From positions 1 through 34,724 of the forward strand of contig JAPTJF010000570.1 of assembly GCA_029339195.1 (NCBI GenBank): a stretch of DNA of 34,724 nucleotides, written 5' to 3'. The notes beneath the pieces were generated by a model. The model had not been told where the DNA came from and made no database searches. It worked only from the letters and a program-made list of their open reading frames with translations. Within the stretch, counting starts at the first letter, position 1; each line of letters begins with the position of its first letter. This DNA comes from Micractinium sp. NFX-FRZ (taxonomy: Eukaryota; Chlorophyta; Trebouxiophyceae; Chlorellales; Chlorellaceae). A program made the translations under genes and the position numbers. Positions 1-8,498 of this stretch are shown piece after piece.

Positions 1-134
1 CCGCCGTCCAAACTGCCCCCTCGTGCAGCTGCGCTTGCACTCTCCAGGCCGCACGCTGTCTTTGAATCGCACACGGGAGAGGCATGTACAGTGTCGGCGT
101 CACTATCAGGCAGGGGAGGTGGCGAGTGCCCCAT
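1..134. repeat. Direct repeat copy A, cut by the window edge
   Basis: About 134 bases here recur at 2116-2260 in the same orientation with only a few substitutions and one short insertion. Shared landmarks are the CCGCCGTCCAAACTGCCCC start and the GTCGGCGTCACTATCAGGCA block. The copy begins at base 1, so it may extend further left. The two copies flank a 2.0-kb segment with the 2A reading frame, minisatellite and hairpin. It could be a terminal direct repeat of a mobile element or a local segmental duplication; no recognisable LTR ends (TG...CA) or target-site duplication can be judged from here. Confidence 0.85.
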
Positions 135-139
135 GCCTA

Positions 140-469
140 TCAAAGGTGGCGCACTCCCCGATCAAGGGACAGTCTAGCCTCCACACAGTCAGCCAGCGCC
201 CTCATGACTGGTGTGTTCCAATCATGCCCGTCAGCTCTGGGTGGTGAAGGCATGGACTTGCTTTCCAATTCTGCTGCCATCTTCTTTATTTCTTCCAGGA
301 TCGCCTTAGCAGCGGCATCCGTCAGCCCCAGGAAGTGTGCTGCCCTGCTCTCGGGTGTTGTGTCCTGCCGCGCCCCGCTTGTCTTTTCCTTTCCCCTCAC
401 TTGCACGGGCCCTGGATTCTGCTCAATATCTCCACTCAACAGCAGGAGCTGTTTGATTACACTTGCAGA
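140..469 (-). other. Open reading frame with a 2A-like ribosome-skipping motif
   Basis: On the minus strand, 110 codons are open between an in-frame TAA at 470-472 and the stop at 140. Residues encoded by 448-407 read LLLLSGDIEQNPGP, matching the 2A consensus D(V/I)ExNPGP with the usual Leu-rich run and SGD before it. In known 2A peptides the ribosome fails to join the last Gly and Pro, so two proteins come from one frame. The part after the motif is Lys/Glu/Ala-rich and probably helical. No ATG lies between the TAA and the motif, so upstream residues would have to come from a spliced exon (AG acceptors lie just before the motif) or the frame is a relic. Cellular 2A copies are best known near the N-termini of non-LTR retrotransposon ORFs, so a LINE fragment is the favoured but unproven reading. 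No reverse transcriptase is visible. Confidence 0.5.
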
Positions 470-479
470 TTAGGAGTGG

Positions 480-993
480 ATGAGAGGGGGGGCGGAGAGG
501 TTCGGGAACGTGCTTGTGGTGGGCAGGTAACGTAGGTGGGCATGCCACTGTATGTGCAACAACCGCTGAGGTGCATGCATGCGAGGATGAAGGGCAACCA
601 TGTGGCAAAGGCAGGGTGTGGGAGCTGAAAGCACAACGACATGAATCACGAGACTGCGAGCACTGCGCAGAGAGGGGCAGGGAGTGATGCGCAACAGTAC
701 AATGGAGAAGCAATGTACAACTAGCGTACAAAGTGTGTGAGGTGCTGCTGCAGGGCGCCGAGGCCAGTGCGGCAGCGGGGCTGCCGCTGCTGCTCAAGCT
801 GCAGTGCTGCCGTGAGGGCGCGCTTGGCGGGGCGGTCATCGGGGAGGGAGGCGTTGCCACAGGAGGTGGCGCGGGACAGAATCAAAGGCCGCAGTGTCTG
901 GCACAAGGCAGAGGGGGCAGGAAGGTCGAAAGAGGCATGAGAGGCGCTTGAAGCAGGCAGGGCAGGTGCAGCTCTGGGCGGCGCTGGAGAAGC
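480..993. other. Non-coding or unresolved stretch
   Basis: Long overlapping open frames exist on both strands, but they are Ser/Pro/Cys/His-rich, as expected from GC-rich non-coding DNA. None has recognisable domains or consistent splice phases. I see no convincing gene here. Confidence 0.5.
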
Positions 994-1169
994 GTGCCTG
1001 CTCTCCTCCACCCCTCCTCCACTCCCCACCCCGTCCCACCGTGCCTGCCCTCCTCCACCCTCCACTCCCCACCCCGTCCCACCGTGCCTGCCCTCCTCCA
1101 CCCTCCACTCCCCACCCGTCCCACCGTGCCTGCCCTCCACCCCTCCTCCACTCCCCACCCCGTCCCACC
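994..1169. repeat. Minisatellite, about four units of 42-47 bp
   Basis: Units begin at 994, 1041, 1084 and 1126, each starting GTGCCTGC and running through a CTCCACTCCCCACCCCGTCCC core. The strand shown is almost free of A and strongly pyrimidine-rich. The repeat reads open in several frames, which explains the spurious long ORFs around it. Confidence 0.9.
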
Positions 1170-1236
1170 TGCTGGGGCCAACAGCCAGGGAGCCGCTTAG
1201 CGCCCCTCCTCAGGGGCCCCACCGAAAGAAGCGCAA

Positions 1237-1431
1237 GTCGCGCGCCGCTGCCACCATGCCCTCCTTATGGAGCTGTGCCGCCGTCACAACGCTGCTCACG
1301 TGTGCGGTTGACGCGGTGTCCGTGGCACGAGCCTAGAGCGTGCCACAGACACCGCGTCAACCGCACACGTGAGCGGCGTTGTGACGGCGGCACAGCTCCA
1401 TAAGGAGGGCATGGTGGCAGCGGCGCGCGAC
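1237..1431. repeat. Near-perfect inverted repeat: 93-bp arms, 9-nt loop
   Basis: Bases 1237-1329 are the reverse complement of 1339-1431 with two mismatches. The loop is 1330-1338. Transcribed from either strand it would fold into a long, almost fully paired hairpin. Each arm can be read as a helix-like peptide segment (TAAQLHKEGMVAAARDL), so it may be a snap-back duplication of coding-like sequence. Whether it is transcribed cannot be seen. Confidence 0.95.
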
Positions 1432-1949
1432 CTGCTGCCGAGGCTGCTGCCTGTGGTGGCCGAAGCCCGCTCAAGGCTGCTGCCGAGCGCCTTTGCGCCG
1501 ACAACAAGGCCCACGCACACCGCCACGCCCAGGCCGATCAGGCCCAGCTTCAGGGCGACCGGCACCTGCGTAAACGGCCCCTCCGCATCGCCTGCAGGGG
1601 TGACGGAGACGGGCAGATACATGGCACTTTCCACGAGCGGTGGCAGCGGCGGCGGCGACGGCGGCGGCAGCGGCGGCAGCGTGTTCTCGACAGCGCTGGT
1701 GCTGAGCCTTGGCACCTAGGCAGCTGCCCCCTTGGCCCGCTGCCCTGCCGGCTGAGCGCTGCCTCACCAGTGCGGCGGTCCGCTGGGGAGTCCGCTGGGG
1801 ATGGAGTGCGCCTCCTCCTCCTCCTCCTCCTCCTCCTCCTCCTCCTCCGCCGTGGCCTCGGCGCCCGCCTCCTTGCGACTGCGCTCGTGGGGAGCCCCGG
1901 CGAGGGCCGAGACTGCGAGGGGATTGCCCCCTTCTACTTTGCCCGCCAT
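1296..1949 (-). CDS. Doubtful hypothetical protein with acidic run and one membrane helix
   Basis: A possible two-exon gene: exon 1 at 1949-1768 (ATG, good context), a 72-bp GT-AG intron, and exon 2 at 1695-1296, about 193 residues. Exon 1 ends near a run of about 12 glutamates encoded by the (TCC)n tract at 1811-1848. Exon 2 is Pro-rich, then has one convincing hydrophobic helix (VALKLGLIGLGVAVCVGLVVG), then a Ser/Ala/Arg-rich tail that runs into one arm of the inverted repeat. Read as a single frame, the two exons are interrupted by one stop codon, which the proposed intron removes. No family is recognised. The open frame may be chance in GC-rich DNA; the membrane helix is the only positive sign. 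Confidence 0.25.
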
Positions 1950-2115
1950 CACTTTGGGTGCGTGTGGGTGTGTGCTCTCCGCAGGTAAAGAGCCCGGCCT
2001 GCCCCAGTAGCCCTCAAAACAGTGGCCCAGGCCTGCTGCTAGTTCCCTGGAGGCGCCTCACCCCAGTGAGCTGGTGCCGCTGTGCTGCGCACGCCGTGTC
2101 GCCTGCTCACCGCCG

Positions 2116-2260
2116 CCGCCGTCCAAACTGCCCCTCGTGCAGCTGCGCTTGCACTCTCCAGGCCGCAAGCTGTCTTTGGATCGCACACGGGGGTGTGCAT
2201 GCTGCCTCTCTGTACAGTGTCGGCGTCACTATCAGGCAGGGGAGGTGGCGAGTTGCCCCA
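2116..2260. repeat. Direct repeat copy B
   Basis: Second copy of the repeat at 1-134, offset by about 2115 bp and in the same orientation. It contains an extra GTGTGCATGCTGCCTCT-type insertion relative to copy A. Confidence 0.85.
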
Positions 2261-2854
2261 CAACGGGTTGCAGCATGCAGCGCCGTCTTGAGGGGCATAG
2301 GCTGTCTTCCCCAATCCAGCCTGCCAGCATTAGGGCTACTCATCCCATGAGATAAAGCGCCCTGCCAATGTTGCCGGCTGCCACTGCTGGAACAGCAGAT
2401 CCGGATGCACCTTGCTGGCGGTGCCCTGTGTGTCCAACGCTTCTGGCACAAGCATTCAAGGGTCAGACCGGGCTCGGCAGCGAGGGCCTCTCTTGCAGCC
2501 TGCGGCAGGTCGGATGGGCTTCCCGGCAGTGTCTTAGCAGTGTACTGGGCCCCATGCCACAAGCTGCAGGGCCCTTTCGATGCGGAGAGGCGTGCCCATC
2601 TGCCGCCAGTTGGCGGGCGGGCGGCAGGCGGGCGGGCGGCAGGGCTATGGCGTGGTGGGCTGGAAGCAAGGGCATGCCAATTATCTGCGATCAAAGCGTC
2701 CCCCGGCCCAGACCACGCCCGCAGGACCGACGCCGAAACCCTGGCGGGCAGCTTTGGAGGCAGTGAATTGTTTTGATCGGCGCCGCGTATTGCAATTTCC
2801 TCGGCTGACGCAGCAACAAGGGCGCTATCCACGCACACGGGCCCTGCGACCGAC
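2261..2854. promoter_or_regulatory. Upstream region of the AAAP transporter gene
   Basis: About 600 bp separate repeat copy B from the transporter start codon. A short GGCGGGCGGGC repeat lies at 2616-2640. Antisense open frames cross it without domain or splice support. The transporter promoter and 5' leader should lie here; no TATA box or defined motif can be named. Confidence 0.4.
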
Positions 2855-5800
2855 ATGGCGGAAAGTAGGGCAGACAACCTGGAGGCGCCTCTGCTGCCGG
2901 ACGCTGCTGAGGAGGAGGATGCGACGCTGAGGTGCGGCATGAAGGGCAACCGTCGGCTCGCCGCCAGCCCGCACCTGCTGCTGCCACTCCGCTGCTGCCG
3001 CCGCCGCTGCTGCTGGCCTGCCTGCCCTGGGACCACCCTAGCTCTCCTGCTGTGCCCCTCTGCCAAGCCTGGTGGCCCTAATGCACATTTGTCATACCCG
3101 CAGGGAGGAGGAGAAGCATGAGGAGGAGGTGGCACTTCAAGAAGACATGGCCTCTGCAGGCACGACCGACTTGACGCAAGTGCTGCGGGGCGAGACGCGC
3201 CTCACGCAGGTGTGATGAAGAGCACCCCCACTGTCTTTAAAGCCCACCAACATCTGTATGTGCCTTCCTGCCCGCCTGCCTGCCTTGCCATTCACACATC
3301 CACGCGTTACAACCCACCCTTCCTGCCTGCCTGCTTCCCTCTGCATGCATGCTGGATGCCCACCCGTCCCACCTGCTTTGTTCAACAGCCGGCTCTGTCC
3401 ACCTACTTACCCTGCACACGCGCTCACTGCCCACCTACTAACCACTCACAGTGCCGTCGTTTGGCCCCCTCCCAGGCCACCGCCAACCTGGGGTTGCCCA
3501 AAGTGTGCGACGCGCCCCCACTCCAATTCTTACACTCACCCACTTCCCCTCCCGCCCGTGCCGTCTCCAGGCCACCGCCAACCTTGCCACCACCATCATC
3601 GGCGCTGGCATCATGGCGCTTCCCAAGGCGTTTGGCACGCTGGGCATTGTGCTGGGCATGACCTGCCTTGCTGGCATCTTTGTGCTGTCGCTCTTCTCGC
3701 TCAACGCACTCGTCAGGTGCCAGGGAGGTGGAATGCGTCTTATGTGTTTGTGGTGGGGCAGTGCGGGCTTGCTTGCTGGGGGGCGCCTGTGTGCTCCCGC
3801 CTGCTTCCCACTGCAACGCACTTGCCAGGTGTCGGCCGGGGAGGCAGAGGTGGGGGGGCCGTATTGTGGCGTGGGGAAAGGGCTGGGGGCAGGGGCGCGT
3901 GCGCTGCTCTGCGGCGGTGAGCGCGGGGCGCACGTCCGGGCACAAAGGGCGGGGCACGGCTCTGGCCTGCGCCCGCCCACACTTGCCTGCTGCTGCCCTC
4001 CCTCCTCTGCACATGCAGGGTGTCATGCCTCACCCACCACTGGATTCACCATGATCCGACAACCCCACACATGCTCCCTGTCCCGAATGCCATCCCACGT
4101 GGCATGCAGGGTGTCGCGGCTCACCCACCACTGGACCTACCACGACGCCGTGGGGGCAGAGTTTGGGCGGCCCGGCCTGCTGGCACTCAAAATTGCCATC
4201 ATCATCAACAATGCAGGGTCCATGGTGGGTGCTGCTTCAAGAGCGACGCAGCACGCCAGGTTTCCCCTGACACGCACCAGCAGATCATGTGGATATGGAT
4301 GATAAAGATTCACAAAAATTGGCCTGTTTTGTGTGACTGGATGTTCATCTCCTTTGTTCGCTCCAAATTGCCACCCCGCCCTGGCGTGCGCCTGCAGACT
4401 GTCTGCCCAACATCTGCCCCCTGGCACGCATGCAGATCGTCTATCTGATCATCATTGGCGATGTGCTGGTTGGGGTGCCCCCCGACTACAATGGATTGAT
4501 CACCAATCTGCTGGGCGTGCACGACCCCTCGGGTCAGCAAGCTCAGACAGCTGCTGTGCTGGCTGTGTTACCGTCTTCGTGCTCCCAAGTGCTGCAACAC
4601 TGCAAAGGGCTACTTGCTGTAACAGGACTGCTGGGAGTGCGCAGCCAATGCGGCAGGCGGGCCTTCGTCACATACGCGCCGCTCGCCCTGCCCCCGACCA
4701 CTCAAGCTGCGCAGCGCTGCATTCAATTTGAGCGCACCCTCCTGCGCCCGCTCTTCACCTCCCTCCCTCCCCATCCCGCCCCACGCCCAGCAGTTTGGTT
4801 CGTGAGCCGCCCTTTCGTGCTGGCCATGGCATGCCTGCTGGTGCTGGTGCCCCTGCTGAGCCTTCGCGACCTGGGCAGGCTGGGACCCATGAGCACGGCA
4901 GGTGCGCTGTGCATGCTGTGCTGTGCTGTGCTGTGCTTCGCTGTGCTTCGCTGTGCTATGCCCGCGGGACCTGGGCAAGCTGGCTGGTACGCTGTGCTGC
5001 TGTGCTGTGCTGTGCTGTCTTGTACTGAGGCTGCAGGAGCTGGGCAGGCTGGGTGCCTCACCACTGTGTGGAGATGATGTTGATGATGATGCTCTCGCCC
5101 CTCCCTTCGCGTGCTGCAGGCGTGGTGATTGCCGGTGGCTTTGCCACCTCCGTGGTTGCTGTCACCGGCATTGCCATCTTCAAGGGACAGATTGGAGGTG
5201 GGTTGGGCGGAGGCAGGGGCATGGGGGGCCAAAGGGAGGGCGGGAAGTGGGCACAAGCAGTAGCACCAGCGGCTGGGGCAGGGCTGCCTTGCTGCCTGCT
5301 GCTTCTCTAGCCTCGCCGCCGCTGACTGCTTATTGAACGCAGCACCTTCCTGCCCCCCCGGCCATACTCCTGCAGCCTTCCACTGGCTGCCCACTGTCTG
5401 CTGCCCTCTGCTGTTACCCCACCCATTCCTACCCTGACTGCTTGTTTACTGCACCACCTGTCCGCCTCCCTTCCCACCCCAACACTCCCAGACTTCCACT
5501 GGCTGCCCACCAATGGCATGCGGGGCCACACACCCTGACACCCCGACAAGCACCCGATGTTCCTCTTCCACTCCCACCCCTCCCAGACTTCCGCTGGCTG
5601 CGCACCCTCAAATCGCTGGGCCACACGTCCTCACACCCGCACCCCTTTCCACCCCCTTGGATGCCCCCGATGCCCCCTGATGTTCCTCTTCCACTCCCAC
5701 CCCTCCCCCCACCCCTCCCAGACTTCCACTGGCTTCCCACCGACGACATGCTGGGGCACACACCCCAGCAGAAGCTGGTCAACCTGCTGGCCGTGCTGCC

Positions 5801-7973
5801 CGTCATCTCCCTGTCATTCATCTGCCAGTGAGCATGCTGTGCTGTGCTGTGCTGTGCTGTGCTGTGCTGTGCTGTGCTGTGCTGTGCTGTGCTGTGCTGT
5901 GCTGTGCTTTGCCTGCCTCGGTGGTCAACCTGCTTGCTATGCTGCCAGGCGTCTGCCTCTCATTTGTCCCTGCCATTGATTTCTCAGCGTTGGTAAGACG
6001 GTAACAAAACGCGTACACTCGTGCAGAGCTGTGTGCGTGTGCGGGCATGCCGTGCTGTGCTGTCGGTTAGCAGGCTCGATGCACGCTTCTTTGTTACGCG
6101 CCTGCCCCCATGACGGAACGTCTCCCTGCCTTCCTCCCATCCTCAACTCCTCTCCCCTTGCCAGCTACAACGTGCACCCCATTGCCCACTCCCTGGAGCG
6201 CTTCAGCAACCGGCGCATGCGCATGGTCATCAACCGGGCGGTGAGTGAGGCTGTGCTTGCACTGGGATGCATAAATCGCACGCATGTTTACGCCAGAAGA
6301 AGTGTTTGTAAACGTGAAATGCTGCACCCGCAATATCTCCCCTCCCACCGCTCCCACTCCCCCTCACCCCTCCCCACCTCCCGAGCGCAGCTCGTCGTCT
6401 GTACCTGCGTCTTCACACTCGTGGCGGCAGGCAGCTGCTACCTCTGTGCAACTTCTCACACTTCTCCAGTCCTCCTTGCCCACCACTCCCCACTCCCGTG
6501 CAGCTCGTCGTCTGCACCTACGCCTTCACCCTTTAGTGGCGGCAGGCACCCGCTGCCTCTCTGCAGCCTCCAGCCACTCTCATTCCACCTCACCCGCCCC
6601 TCCCCACCCCATTTGTGCAGCTCGTCGTCTGCACCTGCGTCTTTACCCTCGTGGCGGCAGGCGGCTACTGCCTCTTCGGCTCCTCCACACAGGCAAACAT
6701 CCTGAACAATTTGACCCCGGAGGGGCTGGCCCCAATCATCGGAGTGGGGCCCGGCCGCGTGCTCAGCTTCGCCGTGCGCCTGGGCTACTGCACGTGCCTG
6801 ATGGTGAGCGGTGTGTGTGTGTGCTCTGTGCTGTGTGGAGGGGGGAGGGAGGGCAAGGGGGGAGAGATTGTAGCAGCAGCAGGGCCCCGTGCCTGGGCTA
6901 CTGCACCTCGCCTACTGGTGAGCGGGGCGCGTGGGTGCCCTGTGCTGTGTGCCAAGGGAGAGAGGGCACAGCGGCAGAGGCGTGTGTGCGCGCCTGGGCA
7001 ACTGCACCTGCTTGATGATGAGTATGAGGCCTGCAGTAACGCGACAACGCGCCGTTGTTTTCAGGGAGTGCGTGCATTGTTGGTTGGGGGATGAGTCATG
7101 CCGTGGTGGCTCGCCTGGGCACGGCAGTTCCCACGTGGTGAGCGGGGGGGGTGGCGGGGGCCTTGCATATTTTCTTGTTTCTTCAGCTATGTTGATGATA
7201 CCTCGCCCCTCCCCCCCTCCCTCCCTCCCTCCCCGACAGGCCACCTTTGCCATGCTCAACTGGGCACTGCGTGAGACGCTGACCAAGCTGCTGTTTGGCA
7301 AGGCCATGCTGCCGGGGCCCGGCTTCTTCGCCCTCAGCTACTGCGTGCTGGCCCTGCTCTACGTGGTCGCCATCCTGGTGCCCTCAGGCAAGCGGGCAGG
7401 TTGGGGGGGGAGGGAGGGGGAGGGAGGGCGGGGAGGGAGGAGGGAGGAGGGAGGGCGGGAGGGAGGGAGGAGGGAGGGATAAGGAGGGAGGGAGGGGGAT
7501 GGAATATGCTGCCGGCTTCTGTGGCACATTGTGCGTGCTGGGCCTGCTGCCCATGACTTCCGTACTGGCTCCCTTGCGTGAGCGTGACGAAAGGGCAGGA
7601 GCAGGGTCGGGAATTTGTATTTCTGGAGCATGCTAAATGTGCACATGCTGCCCCAGAATGGGTGCATGCTCCCTAGTGGAGAGAGCATGTTGATTCAGGG
7701 CGTCACCGTGGCACCCTCCCCCACCCTGCTTCCCACCCCTGCCTCCCCTGCCCCCGCTCGCCCGCAGTGTGGACCGCCATGAGCGTCACCGGCGCCACCG
7801 CCGCCACCTTCATTGCATTCATCCTGCCGGGCCTCATGCTGCTGCGCGTGGGCCGCCGCACCGGCCGCCTCAGCGTGCGCAGCGCCACGCTGGCGGGGGT
7901 TTGCGTGGGGCTGGGGGTCACCATGGGAGTGGTCACCCTGGCAAACACCTTTTGGCTGTCCAGGCAAAGCTGA
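2855..7973 (+). CDS. Amino-acid transporter, AAAP (SLC38-like) family
   Basis: Integral membrane permease, predicted to move amino acids across the plasma or vacuolar membrane; substrate unknown. Twelve exons fit with closed phases: 2855-2931, 3104-3209, 3571-3716, 4110-4224, 4436-4532, 4794-4901, 5120-5197, 5722-5827, 6165-6240, 6621-6803, 7240-7387, 7768-7973, giving about 481 residues. The N-terminus is acidic with an LL motif. The first transmembrane helix carries TIIGAGIMALPKAF, the diagnostic AAAP helix-1 signature. Later family landmarks are NNAGSMIVYLIIIGDVL and ICHYNVHPI. About eleven hydrophobic helices follow, ending in WTAMSVTGATAATFIAFILP. The last intron uses a GC donor at 7388. 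Introns are full of decayed copies of adjacent exon ends. The plant/algal versus SLC38 subgroup was not resolved. Confidence 0.9.
3470..3495 (+). repeat. Decayed copy of the AAAP exon 3 acceptor
   Basis: The AG and first codons of exon 3 (AGGCCACCGCCAACC at 3569) recur 95 bp upstream inside intron 2 (AG at 3474-3475), then diverge. Confidence 0.75.
3813..3840 (+). repeat. Decayed copy of the AAAP exon 3 donor
   Basis: CAACGCACTTGCCAG|GTGTC in intron 3 mirrors the real exon end CAACGCACTCGTCAG|GTGCC at 3702-3721, 111 bp away. A [14 protein letters not shown] block also follows both copies. Confidence 0.75.
4018..4060 (+). repeat. Decayed copy of the AAAP exon 4 start
   Basis: AGGGTGTC...CTCACCCACCACTGGATTCACCA repeats the real exon 4 start at 4108, 90 bp downstream. 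It keeps an AG acceptor and still encodes VSCLTHHWIHHD against the real VSRLTHHWTYHD, then loses the frame. Confidence 0.85.
4967..5052 (+). repeat. Two decayed copies of AAAP exon 6 end, with TGTGC repeats
   Basis: The exon segment CGCGACCTGGGCAGGCTGGG at 4866 recurs as CGGGACCTGGGCAAGCTGG near 4968 and as GGAGCTGGGCAGGCTGGG near 5036. GCTGTG-type short repeats lie between the copies. Confidence 0.7.
5372..5635 (+). repeat. Three decayed copies of the AAAP exon 8 start
   Basis: The real acceptor and exon start (CCCAG|ACTTCCACTGGCTTCCC at 5717) is preceded by related copies near 5372, 5486 and 5577. The last two keep the CCCAG acceptor, the FHWL- or FRWL-like codons and a downstream GGGGCCACACACCC-like block. 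Confidence 0.85.
5836..5905. repeat. Perfect (GCTGT)14 microsatellite
   Basis: Fourteen uninterrupted GCTGT pentamers lie just inside intron 8 of the transporter gene, 9 bases after its donor. Interrupted shorter runs of the same motif occur at about 4914-4960 and 4992-5025. Confidence 0.95.
5922..5975 (+). repeat. Decayed copy of AAAP exon 8 3' half
   Basis: GGTCAACCTGCTTGCTATGCTGCC and the following CTCATTTGT-like stretch match the exon 8 coding segment at 5778-5826 that encodes VNLLAVLPVISLSFIC. The copy sits on the far side of the pentamer array. Confidence 0.8.
6387..6563 (+). repeat. Two decayed tandem copies of the AAAP exon 10 start
   Basis: Exon 10 starts at 6621 with CTCGTCGTCTGCACCTGCG. 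Copies with an intact AG lie at about 6389 and 6503, so three units stand roughly 115 bp apart. Copy 1 stays open over about 20 codons (LVVCTCVFTLVAAG). Copy 2 has acquired TAG in that frame. The shared polypyrimidine tracts before each AG show that the duplicated unit spans the acceptor. Confidence 0.92.
6893..7150 (+). repeat. Three decayed copies of the AAAP exon 10 donor region
   Basis: The exon end CCTGGGCTACTGCACGTGCCTGATG|GTGAGCGG at 6779 is echoed near 6893 (CTGGGCTACTGCACCTCGCC...GGTGAGCGGGG), 6986 (CTGGGCAACTGCACCTGCTTGATG) and 7110 (CTGGGCACGGCAGTTCCCACGTGGTGAGCGG). Two keep a GTGAGCGG donor. Confidence 0.88.
7403..7499 (+). repeat. Polypurine GGGA tract in AAAP intron 11
   Basis: About 97 bases consist almost only of G and A in GGGAGGG-type runs, beginning 14 bases after the GC donor of intron 11. 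The sense strand has many G-runs able to form G-quadruplexes. Confidence 0.9.
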
Positions 7974-8140
7974 GCCGCTTGCACTCGTGTGTGCTTGCAT
8001 GCTCATCTGAGAAAGGAAGGTCAGCGGGCACGGGCCACCGCTGAGAGCATACCAAGCTGCCGCCCCCCAGCCCAGCCCACGCCGCCCCTGCTGGCCTGTG
8101 CTGCATCCAGAGTCCCCTGCTTTTGGCACCACTGCCCCCT

Positions 8141-8145
8141 TGTAA
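8141..8145 (+). terminator. Probable polyadenylation signal of the AAAP gene (TGTAA)
   Basis: TGTAA, the usual green-algal poly(A) signal, lies 168 bases after the transporter stop codon. Confidence 0.5.
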
Positions 8146-8366
8146 CGCCCCTCAAGCCCACTCTTCAACAGCAGGCAGGGGTGTGGGTGTGTAAGATGCC
8201 AGGTAGCCCTGTATTGTCCCGTGAACTGCACCTGGGCTTGCACTTCTGGCAGCCAAGGCCCCAAATTCTGCACGTGTTTGTTCGATGCGACTCGACCCGA
8301 CTGGTGCCACCAGGCAGGGGTGCAGCAAGGGGATGAATACGGCCAGGACACCTGCAATCAGTCTTC

Positions 8367-8371
8367 TTACA
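8367..8371 (-). terminator. Probable polyadenylation signal of the epimerase gene (TGTAA)
   Basis: TGTAA on the minus strand, 128 bases past the epimerase stop codon. With the signal at 8141 it places the convergent 3' ends about 0.2 kb apart. Confidence 0.5.
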
Positions 8372-8498
8372 GAACGCCCTTCTGCCAGAGTGAGTGCATG
8401 CATACGTGCCATCAGTGTCACCGCTGCTTGCCGGCTCTGCTGTGCCATGGGCGCTGCGCTGGCCACCACACGGCTCCATGCCGTCGACGTCACTGCAG

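Noticed and set aside
994..1169. Regular repeats considered as a CRISPR-like array
   Set aside because: Units are contiguous with no unique spacers and the setting is eukaryotic; it is a minisatellite.
2107..3135. 342-residue open frame on the minus strand
   Set aside because: It overlaps the transporter 5' exons antisense, is low-complexity and has no domain; long chance frames are expected at this GC content.
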